A stretch of DNA of 37,527 nucleotides from Porticoccaceae bacterium UBA2002 (GTDB taxonomy: Bacteria; Pseudomonadota; Gammaproteobacteria; Pseudomonadales; Porticoccaceae): NCBI GenBank assembly GCA_002334915.1, contig DDCQ01000095.1, forward strand, positions 1 to 37,527, in the 5' to 3' direction. Positions within the stretch are counted from its first letter, which is position 1. Each line of letters begins with the position of its first letter. Below the pieces are notes generated by a model. The model was not told the origin of the DNA. It did not search any database and worked only from the letters and a program-made list of their open reading frames with translations. Positions 9,033-16,008 of this stretch are shown one piece after another. The translations under genes and the position numbers were made by a program.

Positions 9033-9437
9033 TTAACTACTCGGCGAATCCATGAATTTTATCGCTGGCTGCTCACAGCGACTACAATCTCTGCCGCGCA
9101 GCTCACAGCTTTTAAAGCAGCGGTGAAATTCGCTTATACAGTGGCGGGTTGCCCTGTCTCTATTGCCGCAGTCACGAGGTAGCTCAGAGGCGTAAATGGT
9201 GCGTCTATCGATCAGGTCGCAATAGCTTAGCAACAAGAGTGATTGCCTTGGGCTGCGCGATTCAGAGGTTTGATCTGCGGGCTGCGCAAGCTGGGTATTG
9301 ATAAGTTCTCGCTGGGTATAGACTGCGCTACGCACCAGATTGAAGTGGTCGACTGTATAGCTGGGCTGCTTGGGATTAAGAGTACATCCAGACAGTAGAT
9401 AGATAATAAATAAACTGATGATCGCCTTATATTTCAC
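9033..9437 (-). CDS. small cysteine-rich lipoprotein, unknown function
   Basis: A 134-residue protein with a type II signal peptide: a basic start, a hydrophobic stretch, then the lipobox LSGC, so it is probably anchored in the outer or inner membrane. The GTG start at 9437 has AAGGAG seven nt upstream. The C-terminal half is rich in cysteine (RDCGN, RHCISEFHRCFKSC, RDCSRC), which suggests disulfides or metal binding in the periplasm. No family is recognised. It is divergent from a small XRE-type regulator with about 120 nt between them, so the two may form a regulated pair (inference). Confidence 0.65.
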   Translation of the reverse strand: MKYKAIISLFIIYLLSGCTLNPKQPSYTVDHFNLVRSAVYTQRELINTQLAQPADQTSESRSPRQSLLLLSYCDLIDRRTIYASELPRDCGNRDRATRHCISEFHRCFKSCELRGRDCSRCEQPAIKFMDSPSS

Positions 9438-9474
9438 CGCTGTGCTCCTTGGTGGGTTTACTCCTTTCGCTACA

Positions 9475-9525
9475 ACGCCATGCTTGGCGTGTTAGGCGAG
9501 GCGGGAATATGCCACCCTTGGCGTG
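9475..9525. promoter_or_regulatory. repeat and inverted-repeat motifs between the lipoprotein and XRE genes
   Basis: CTTGGCGTGNNAGG occurs twice (9483 and 9517, start to start 34 nt), and the first copy overlaps an inverted repeat ACGCCA-N4-TGGCGT (9475-9490). The divergent position upstream of a helix-turn-helix gene makes an operator possible, but nothing else supports it. Confidence 0.25.
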
Positions 9526-9556
9526 AAAGGTCAAGAGAGAATTTTGATAAAACGCT

Positions 9557-9805
9557 ATGCAGCGCCCAAATCCAGACTCAATTTATTACGATGAATTTAT
9601 CCAGCTTCAAAAGAAGTTGCGGGATAGAATTCTGTTATTGCGTAAAAGCCGCGATATGGTGCAGGAGGATATGGCCGATTATGAGCTGTCGGTTCGCCAG
9701 TATCAGCGTATGGAGAAAGACCCCACCGCCATAGTCTCGCTGTGGCAACTATTCAAACTGGCCAAGGCCCATGATTTGGATATTCATGAGTTACTTGATC
9801 TTTAG
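9557..9805 (+). CDS. small XRE-like helix-turn-helix protein
   Basis: An 82-residue protein that is nearly all one Cro/C1-type helix-turn-helix domain. LRDRILLLRKSRDMVQEDMADYE corresponds to helices 1-2, and LSVRQYQRMEKDPTAIVSLWQLFKLAK to the recognition helix and what follows. Residues QEDMADY...VRQYQRME follow the usual XRE pattern (Q at the start of helix 2, Y/E before the turn). There is no partner domain. The ATG at 9557 has a purine-rich GAGAGA rather far upstream (about 15 nt), so the exact start is less sure. It may control itself or the divergent lipoprotein gene. Not part of a recognisable toxin-antitoxin pair. Confidence 0.7.
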   Translation: MQRPNPDSIYYDEFIQLQKKLRDRILLLRKSRDMVQEDMADYELSVRQYQRMEKDPTAIVSLWQLFKLAKAHDLDIHELLDL

Positions 9806-9908
9806 CAGGCAGCCTAATCAGCCTTACCTATAGCTTGTGAAACGGCGGTTCTCAGGCTATTGTAGAGCATCTAAACAAATCTCTAGAACCTAAAAAGCCT
9901 ACCGTGAA

Positions 9909-11570
9909 ATGTCCATGAAAACAGCACCTGTTTTGCCCCTGATTATTGCCCTTATCTGCCTGCAGGCATGCGACACAGATGTGCCCGCTGCCGCTACTGA
10001 AAACCCCGCCAGCAATCTGATAAGCCAGAGAGAGAATGATTGGTATCTGCAGTCTGCGGCCAAGGTCGAGGATATTCATGAGGCGGCAATTAATATAAGC
10101 CGCAGCCGGGGCGCGGCAAAAAATATTATTCTGTTTGTGGGTGATGGAATGAGTATTGCCACTACCACCGCAGCTCGTATCTTGGATGGTCAGCAGAAGG
10201 GCATGCTTGGAGAGGAGAACAGTCTTAGCTTCGGCCATTTTCCCTTTACTGGATTAATGAAAACCTACAATGTCGATGCCCAGACGCCAGACTCAGCGGG
10301 ATCCATGACGGCAATAATAAGCGGCGTTAAAACCGATGTGGGAGTAATTGGCGTCGACGAGGATGTGATTCTTGATGACTGCAGCTCAATGGCTGGCAAT
10401 CAATTAGTTACGGCTCTGGAGCTGGCTGAAATTGCTGGCCTGTCCACAGCTGTTATATCCACCGCTCGCATAACCCACGCCACCCCGGCGGCGGCCTACG
10501 CCAAGTCTCCAAGTCGCGACTGGGAAGATATTTCCAATATGCCCCCAGAAGCTGTGGTCGCGGGTTGTGAAGATATTGCCTCTCAGTTGGTTAACTTTGA
10601 GAGCAATCTCGAGGCCCAGTTTGAGGGTGCAGATATCAATGGTATAGATGTGGTTATGGGCGGTGGTCGCCGGCATTTTCTGCCTCGGGATGCAGCGGCC
10701 AATAGCACTGATGCAAGTAGCGAAGTAGAGGGAGATCGTACAGATGGCCGCAATTTGATTCAAGAATGGCAGGCAATCTATCCCGACGGTATCTACATAG
10801 ACAGGCAAGTGGGCTTCGATGCTCTGGACGTTAATTCTGAGGGCCCGGTTTTGGGACTGTTTAATGAGTCTCATATGCTCTATGAGGCAGATCGGGGCAA
10901 TGATATTGCTGGCGAACCCTCATTGACCGAGATGACCAGAGTTACCCTGGATATTCTGGATAACAATCCCAAAGGCTATTTTTTGCTGGTCGAGTCCGGC
11001 CGAATTGATCATGGTCATCATGCCAATAGCGCCTACAATGCCCTCACCGATACCATAGAATTTTCCCGCGCGATTCAAGCCGCAGTAGATAGTAGCAACC
11101 CGGATGAAACCCTGATTATTGTGACTGCAGATCATGGTCATGTATTTACCATCGCCGGATATCCAAAGCGGGGTAATCCCATACTGGGAAAGGTGGTGGA
11201 TGTGGGCACCAGCGAACTGGCCAGGGGTCTGGATGGATTGCCCTACACCACGCTGAGTTATGCTAATGGCCCTGGTTTTCATGATTTTGGCACTGAGACC
11301 AATGCCGATCGAGTCTATTACACCAAGCCCTTTATGGGCCGTGCTGATCTCACGGCGGTGGATACGCAGAGCAGCGGTTTTCATCAGGAGGCAATGATTG
11401 CCAAACGCAGTGAAAGCCATTCCGGAGAGGACGTGGCTGTTTACGCCAAAGGCCCTGGCGCCCATCTGGTGTCAGGCACCCAGGAGCAGAGCGGTATCTT
11501 CCATATAATGAACTTCGCCGCCAATCTGACGGGTAGGGCGGAAACAGCCCTGAGCAAAAAACAGCCCTGA
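9909..11570 (+). CDS. alkaline phosphatase (PhoA family), lipoprotein
   Basis: Hydrolyses phosphate monoesters outside the cytoplasm to supply inorganic phosphate. The protein has 553 residues, longer than E. coli PhoA, as is common in marine homologues. A lipoprotein signal ends in LQAC (Cys21). Metal and catalytic motifs are present: LFVGDGMS (Asp79), PDSAG (Asp128, nucleophile Ser129), VESGRIDHGHHANS (Glu, Asp and His ligands), TADHGH, and late SHSGEDVAVYAKGP. The ATG at 9909 and another two codons later are both possible. No Pho box was recognised upstream. The stop codon lies inside the second copy of a threefold 14-nt repeat, so the last residues (ETALSKKQP) come from repeated DNA. Confidence 0.9.
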   Translation: MSMKTAPVLPLIIALICLQACDTDVPAAATENPASNLISQRENDWYLQSAAKVEDIHEAAINISRSRGAAKNIILFVGDGMSIATTTAARILDGQQKGMLGEENSLSFGHFPFTGLMKTYNVDAQTPDSAGSMTAIISGVKTDVGVIGVDEDVILDDCSSMAGNQLVTALELAEIAGLSTAVISTARITHATPAAAYAKSPSRDWEDISNMPPEAVVAGCEDIASQLVNFESNLEAQFEGADINGIDVVMGGGRRHFLPRDAAANSTDASSEVEGDRTDGRNLIQEWQAIYPDGIYIDRQVGFDALDVNSEGPVLGLFNESHMLYEADRGNDIAGEPSLTEMTRVTLDILDNNPKGYFLLVESGRIDHGHHANSAYNALTDTIEFSRAIQAAVDSSNPDETLIIVTADHGHVFTIAGYPKRGNPILGKVVDVGTSELARGLDGLPYTTLSYANGPGFHDFGTETNADRVYYTKPFMGRADLTAVDTQSSGFHQEAMIAKRSESHSGEDVAVYAKGPGAHLVSGTQEQSGIFHIMNFAANLTGRAETALSKKQP

Positions 11571-11590
11571 GCCAATAAACAGCCCTGAGC
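11542..11590. repeat. three tandem copies of AAACAGCCCTGAGC across the phosphatase stop codon
   Basis: The same 14 nt occurs at 11542-11555, 11559-11572 and 11577-11590, with 3- and 4-nt spacers. Each copy contains CTGA. In the second copy the reading frame makes this the TGA stop of the phosphatase gene. The first copy is translated, the third is beyond the stop. Slippage could change the C-terminus length. Confidence 0.8.
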
Positions 11591-11630
11591 CAAAATATTA
11601 TAGAGGGACAGAAGAGACTGTAATATCAGC

Positions 11631-11658
11631 TTTGCAGTCCATAGTTTAAGCATATAAT
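11631..11658 (+). promoter_or_regulatory. candidate promoter for the exported nuclease gene
   Basis: TATAAT at 11653-11658 is a perfect -10. TTTGCA at 11631-11636, 16 nt upstream, is a poor -35. The start codon follows about 145 nt downstream, a rather long leader with no other recognisable element. Confidence 0.35.
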
Positions 11659-11804
11659 CCGCGTCGAAATTGTCTCTCTATTCAGAGGCTGTAGCCTGCT
11701 TGCAAACACAAACTCCGTCTGAGATAGTGGCCCCTGCAACTAGATATTGTTGTATCGCGCACATAGCAAATGCGTTTTGATCTTCCCATGTGAGGTAACT
11801 GGCT

Positions 11805-12272
11805 ATGGAGATATTTTACAAAACCGTTTTCGTGCTTCTATTGCTATCAATTTATGGGTCTTCCTCAGCTCGTCCGTTTAATGCAGATGATTTTAAGTAT
11901 CACAACTATAAGGCCTATAGTGCTGTGGGTTTCTATACAGGCGCTAACTGCAGTTCTCTGGAAGTAGACCATATAGTTTCTTTTCGTGATGCCCACGAAA
12001 GCGGCGCCATAGACTGGAGTGGCTTCAAAAAGGCGCTGTTTGCCAATGATAGGAAAAATCATGTCCCCGCCTGCGCCGATATTAATAGTTTAAAGGCTGA
12101 CCTGCCGCCGGCAGAGTTTATTCTGAAAGCTGGCGAACAGAGGGGGGATGGTTTTAAAATTATTGCGGTCTGTGACTATATAGCTAAATATTATGCGATT
12201 AAGACCAAGTACAGTCTGTCGTTTAACAATAATGACAGACAAACCTTTGCTGATTGTGGACTGGCTATTTAG
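11805..12272 (+). CDS. exported HNH-type nuclease (DUF1524/GmrSD C-terminal-like)
   Basis: A 155-residue protein with a Sec signal peptide (hydrophobic FYKTVFVLLLLSIYGSSSA) followed by a compact HNH domain. The core is EVDHIVSFRDAHESGA (Asp55-His56), then W..FKKALFANDRKNHVPA and DINSLKADLPP. This matches the spaced DH...SGA..W......FAND..N.....N..K pattern of secreted HNH nucleases. Two cysteine pairs could form disulfides. The likely role is cleavage of extracellular DNA. It follows the lipoprotein alkaline phosphatase, so both could serve nucleic-acid phosphate recovery (inference). A GAGG lies before the ATG. The family is clear; the substrate is not. Confidence 0.75.
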   Translation: MEIFYKTVFVLLLLSIYGSSSARPFNADDFKYHNYKAYSAVGFYTGANCSSLEVDHIVSFRDAHESGAIDWSGFKKALFANDRKNHVPACADINSLKADLPPAEFILKAGEQRGDGFKIIAVCDYIAKYYAIKTKYSLSFNNNDRQTFADCGLAI

Positions 12273-12312
12273 TCACCCTGCTGCATAACTACTTTTAAAG
12301 GAGGCCGTTGTC

Positions 12313-12753
12313 ATGAAATCTTATTTGCTAATTATATGTCAGCTTATGATCCTAATGCCCAGCACACTGTTTGCGGCGGGGCTAGAATCAGGCATTGTGT
12401 CCCCAGTATCTGCCAATGCTAAGGTGTGGATTGAATCGCCAAAGGATGGTCAGCGGGTCAGTTCTCCGGTGTCCCTGAGCTTTGCCAGTTCCGATGTAAA
12501 TATTTCACCTGCGGGCACCGAAATTCCCAACAGTGGCCACCATCATCTGCTGATAAATCTTCAAGATCTGCCTGTTATGGATATGCCCTTGCCAGCCAAT
12601 GCCCAGATTATCCATTTTGGTAAAGGCCAGACGGAAACTCGCCTTGAGCTCGAGCCGGGTGTTTATAGTTTGCAGTTATTGCTGGGTAATCATCTGCATG
12701 TGCCCCATGCCAGACCAGTGATGTCAGAAAAAATCACCATCACTGTTGAATAA
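12313..12753 (+). CDS. DUF4399 domain protein, exported
   Basis: A 146-residue protein with a signal peptide ending near LFAAG. It has the features of the DUF4399 family: VWIESPKDGQRVSSPV at the start of the domain, then GHHHLLINLQDLP, HFGKGQTETRLELEPG, and LQLLLGNHLHVPHARPVMSEKITITV at the end. The many histidines suggest metal binding, but the family function is unknown. A strong AAAGGAGG precedes the ATG by about 10 nt. It lies 40 nt after the nuclease gene and may be cotranscribed with it. Confidence 0.82.
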   Translation: MKSYLLIICQLMILMPSTLFAAGLESGIVSPVSANAKVWIESPKDGQRVSSPVSLSFASSDVNISPAGTEIPNSGHHHLLINLQDLPVMDMPLPANAQIIHFGKGQTETRLELEPGVYSLQLLLGNHLHVPHARPVMSEKITITVE

Positions 12754-12841
12754 GATTATTGATCTGAATGGCCTGTGTTTTCGTTTGACCCCTACATTGG
12801 CGAGTGCTAGTATTTTTTAAAATAATAATGAGGGGTCTCAG

Positions 12842-13177
12842 GTGCAAACAGTAACCAGCTACAAAGACGAAGCAGAAGCCTATGCGCAAATTGAAGAGGC
12901 GGGCTGCCAGGCTTATAAATCAGATTTTCCAGCTCTCAAGAACGACTTTCACTGGCATGACTTTGACTCGCTTATCTATATCACCAGCGGTGAGTTAAAA
13001 GTCACTGAGCATCAGTCCGGTGAGACCATAGTTTGCGGTCCCGGCTCCAAGATAATTGGTAGAGCAGGTATCGCCCACTGCGAGGAGACTGAAGGCTATA
13101 GCGCAATTCTCGGTTTACCCGTTGAGCCCAGTGCGTTGACCCAGCCTGTAGACAAGCCCCTGCCAACGCCCCATTAG
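12842..13177 (+). CDS. small cupin-fold protein
   Basis: A 111-residue single-domain protein with a degenerate cupin core. Motif 1 is DFHWHDFDSLIYITSGELKV, with the two histidines but no glutamate at the usual place. Motif 2 is reduced to CGPGSKIIGRAGIAHCEE, with one histidine. The start is GTG at 12842, supported by GAGGGG six nt upstream. It might bind a metal or act as a small sensor or isomerase; no specific function is recognised. It ends one base before the convergent downstream gene, so the two share a terminator region, although none is visible. Confidence 0.65.
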   Translation: MQTVTSYKDEAEAYAQIEEAGCQAYKSDFPALKNDFHWHDFDSLIYITSGELKVTEHQSGETIVCGPGSKIIGRAGIAHCEETEGYSAILGLPVEPSALTQPVDKPLPTPH

Positions 13178-13178
13178 A

Positions 13179-13760
13179 TTATGAATCTGGCAGCAGGTCA
13201 GCGTAGCTTTTCTCGCTGAATTCAGATTTTAAGGTCAATAAGTCCGTATCCCAGGGGCAGTCTGTGCCGGGGCAGAGCGTTTCGCCAGCGATATAGTATT
13301 CACCTACAGGGGTTAGCTCTCCCCAACTGACCGGTCCGATGGTGGCCGATACCAGTTGATTGGTGTCAAACAAAAACGAGATTCCCAACCCAGCGTAGCT
13401 GTAGCGTCGTTTGCTTAAATCCTGATGAACACTGAGGATAGTTTCCTCACCAAGCTTGCCCTGCATACCCTCAACCGATGCAAAAGCAGGGTCAATATGC
13501 TCTGGAGTGACCAGAAAATGCGATACTTTTTCCTCGGCATCCAGAATAGCTTTAACCTTGTCGATCTCACATAGGTGCTCTGAGCAGGTACCAGCACCTT
13601 TGTGAAAGATAACATCCGATTTACTCATGCCCAGCGAGACGCCATCAAAGCTGGTGGGCGCCGACCAAAAAAGGTCAGAGGCGAATTTGTATACCGCTGG
13701 TACCGAAGCTGCTAGGGCGGCTAGAACCGCAAAAATTATAATTTTTATGGCTGTTTGCAC
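13179..13760 (-). CDS. membrane-anchored protein of unknown function
   Basis: A 193-residue protein with one N-terminal membrane helix (AIKIIIFAVLAALAASVPAVYKF) and a soluble, probably periplasmic domain with two cysteine pairs (CSEHLC and CPGTDC). I chose the GTG at 13760. The frame is open to a TTG at 13856, but that TTG is part of a TTGACA -35-like sequence, and the extra residues would put a charged tail before the helix. No clear Shine-Dalgarno sequence supports either start. The FDGVSLGMSKSDV motif resembles that of small proteins whose domain begins with a GxxLGMSxxEV signature, a common but uninformative pattern. No family name can be given. Confidence 0.55.
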   Translation of the reverse strand: MQTAIKIIIFAVLAALAASVPAVYKFASDLFWSAPTSFDGVSLGMSKSDVIFHKGAGTCSEHLCEIDKVKAILDAEEKVSHFLVTPEHIDPAFASVEGMQGKLGEETILSVHQDLSKRRYSYAGLGISFLFDTNQLVSATIGPVSWGELTPVGEYYIAGETLCPGTDCPWDTDLLTLKSEFSEKSYADLLPDS

Positions 13761-13826
13761 TGTTATTAAATCTATTGGCTGATTAAAACCACAGATTATC
13801 GTAATCCGGCGACTTATCAAAGGGTA

Positions 13827-13856
13827 AATGTACTTCGCTGATATGGGCGATGTCAA
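13827..13856 (-). promoter_or_regulatory. candidate promoter of the membrane-anchored protein gene
   Basis: On the minus strand a perfect TTGACA (13851-13856) is followed after 18 nt by TACATT (4 of 6 to the -10 consensus). It lies about 70 nt before the preferred GTG start and would place the longer TTG-started frame outside the transcript. Confidence 0.4.
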
Positions 13857-13945
13857 AAAAGTAGCCAGCGAATGGGATGGCTGGGTAGGTCTGTAATCAC
13901 GGGAACAGACGAGAGTACTCAGAGCATTGATTTACAGTGTAAAAA

Positions 13946-14022
13946 TGGTGGGCCCAGTAGGACTTGAACCTACGACCAATCGATTATGAGTCGACTGCTC
14001 TAACCAACTGAGCTATGGGCCC
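13946..14022 (-). tRNA. tRNA with CAT anticodon, probably tRNA-Ile2
   Basis: A complete 77-nt cloverleaf including the encoded CCA. The acceptor arms GGGCCCA/TGGGCCC pair perfectly, the D-loop has AGCTCAGTTGGTTAGAGC, the anticodon loop reads CTCATAA, and the T-arm has GTTCAAGTC. CAT could mean methionine or isoleucine. The GTCGACTCATAATCGATTGGTCG arm resembles E. coli ileX (tRNA-Ile2, C34 changed to lysidine by TilS), and ileX also lies beside rpoD there, so isoleucine is favoured. It starts only 23 nt after the rpoD stop and is probably processed from that transcript. A run of five T follows CCA, overlapping a TTTACAGTGTAAA palindrome. Confidence 0.9.
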
Positions 14023-14045
14023 TTTTTTGAACTTGCCGGGATGTT

Positions 14046-15896
14046 TTACTCGTCAATAAAGCTGCGCAGATGGTCTGATCGAGTCGGGTGGCGCAGTTTG
14101 CGCAGTGCCTTGGCTTCGATCTGACGAATCCGCTCTCTGGTTACATCAAACTGCTTGCCTACTTCTTCCAGCGTATGATCCGTGTTCATGTCAATACCAA
14201 AACGCATGCGCAGCACCTTGGCTTCGCGTGCCGTCAAGCTGCCCAGAACGCCGCGGGTTGACTCTGTCAGGTTGTGCTTGGTCGCTTCGTCTACGGGCAG
14301 TGCAATGGTGGTATCTTCAATCAGATCGCCAATGCTGGCATCTTCATCTTCACCAATGGGCGTCTCCATAGAGATGGGCTCTTTGGCAATTTTCAGGACC
14401 TTGCGAATCTTGTCTTCGGGCATCTCCATGCGCTCTGCCAGCTCTTCCGGGCTGGGCTCACGACCCATCTCCTGAAGCATCTGGCGCGAGATACGATTGA
14501 GTTTATTGATGGTTTCAATCATATGCACTGGTATACGAATGGTACGCGCCTGATCGGCAATGGATCTGGTAATCGCCTGTCGAATCCACCAGGTGGCGTA
14601 GGTCGAGAACTTGTAGCCGCGACGATATTCGAATTTGTCTACCGCTTTCATCAGGCCGATATTGCCTTCCTGAATCAGGTCCAGGAACTGCAAACCACGA
14701 TTGGTATACTTTTTGGCGATGGAGATAACCAGACGCAGGTTAGCTTCAACCATTTCTTTCTTGGCTCTGCGGGCCATGGCTTCACCTATGGTGAGGCGAC
14801 GGTTAACATCCTTGATGGCCAGGATAGTCAGGCCGCTCTCCGCTTCAACCTGAGCCAGCTTGCGCTGAGCTCTGACAATATCAACTTCATGCTTCTCAAT
14901 GCTGGCAGACCAGGGATCGTTGGCCTTGATTAGCTTGCCAGTCCACTTAAGGTTGGTTTCATTGCCAGGGAAGGCTTTGATAAAGTCTTTGCGCGGCATC
15001 TTGGAGTAGCGAATGCACAGCTTCATAATGTTGCGCTCTTCAGAGCGAATTCTCTCTACTGCCTTGCGCACCAGTGCAATCAATGGATCAAATTGACGGG
15101 GCGTCAGTTTGAGGTATTTAAACAGGTCAGCCAGATCCTCGAGATTCTTAACCGAAGCGTTTCCAGTGCGGCCATAGCGAGAAATAGAGGCATCGGTTTT
15201 CTTTAGCTGAGCGCGAATAGCCTCAAAGCGTTCCTGAGCCTCTTCAGGGTCCAGGCCACCTTCATGTTCTTCCTCTTCTTCCTCGTCCTCTTCAGGGGTT
15301 TCGCCGTTGGCAATCTTCTCGGCTTCAGCGGCTTCGGCAGCCTGCTGCTGGGCCAGAGCCGAGGGCACATGCTCCATGGGGTTGAGGTAACCGCTGATAA
15401 TGTCGGTCAGCTTGCGCTCGCCGGCGACCACTTTATCCCATTCGGCAATTACCGTGGCCACTGTGGTTGGCCAGTCCGAGACAGCAGACATCAGTTCTCT
15501 GGTGCCTTCTTCGATGCGCTTGGCAATTTCGATCTCGCCCTCGCGGGTCAGCAGCTCAACAGAACCCATTTCACGCATGTACATACGCACCGGGTCAGTA
15601 GTTCTGTGCTGTTCAGACTCAACAGACGCCAGGGCAGCAGCGGCTTCGGCAGCAGCTACCTCATCTGGCGTATTGTCGCCAGACATCATTAGCAGAGTTT
15701 CAGCATCAGGGGCCGTTTCAAAAACGGTGATGCCCATGTCGTTGATCATTTGGATAATGTCTTCGACCTGTTCCGGGTCGGCAATATCCTCTGGCAGATG
15801 GTCGTTGACCTCTGCATAGGTGAGATATCCCTGTTCTCTACCTTTGGCGACTAAATCTTTAATGCCGGACTGTTGCTTCTGGATGTTTTCGCTCAT
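14046..15896 (-). CDS. rpoD: RNA polymerase primary sigma factor RpoD (sigma-70)
   Basis: Housekeeping sigma factor, 616 residues. Region 1.1 is at the N-terminus ([23 protein letters not shown]). An acidic stretch of glutamates in the non-conserved region lies near residues 200-220. Region 2 includes [36 protein letters not shown] and [13 protein letters not shown]. Region 4.2 ends with [28 protein letters not shown]. The start is the ATG at 15896 ([11 protein letters not shown]); an upstream in-frame codon would add 14 residues unlike the family. It is the last protein gene of the macromolecular-synthesis cluster, 112 nt after dnaG. Confidence 0.98.
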   Translation of the reverse strand: MSENIQKQQSGIKDLVAKGREQGYLTYAEVNDHLPEDIADPEQVEDIIQMINDMGITVFETAPDAETLLMMSGDNTPDEVAAAEAAAALASVESEQHRTTDPVRMYMREMGSVELLTREGEIEIAKRIEEGTRELMSAVSDWPTTVATVIAEWDKVVAGERKLTDIISGYLNPMEHVPSALAQQQAAEAAEAEKIANGETPEEDEEEEEEHEGGLDPEEAQERFEAIRAQLKKTDASISRYGRTGNASVKNLEDLADLFKYLKLTPRQFDPLIALVRKAVERIRSEERNIMKLCIRYSKMPRKDFIKAFPGNETNLKWTGKLIKANDPWSASIEKHEVDIVRAQRKLAQVEAESGLTILAIKDVNRRLTIGEAMARRAKKEMVEANLRLVISIAKKYTNRGLQFLDLIQEGNIGLMKAVDKFEYRRGYKFSTYATWWIRQAITRSIADQARTIRIPVHMIETINKLNRISRQMLQEMGREPSPEELAERMEMPEDKIRKVLKIAKEPISMETPIGEDEDASIGDLIEDTTIALPVDEATKHNLTESTRGVLGSLTAREAKVLRMRFGIDMNTDHTLEEVGKQFDVTRERIRQIEAKALRKLRHPTRSDHLRSFIDE

Positions 15897-16008
15897 AGGT
15901 ACTTTTTCTGTAGTGGGACGCCGAAAAATAGCGCGCAATTATATCCAATTAATAGGTCTTTGTCCCAGAGAATTTGGAGTTTATTAGCCTTATTTTCTTT
16001 TTCTTATC

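Noticed and set aside
10920..11465. 181-codon open frame antisense to the alkaline phosphatase gene
   Set aside because: The plus-strand frame has complete catalytic motifs; the antisense protein shows no domain.
14105..15819. Several long open frames on the plus strand opposite rpoD
   Set aside because: They lie antisense to an unmistakable gene, have no ribosome-binding sites or family features, and reflect the codon composition of the opposite strand.
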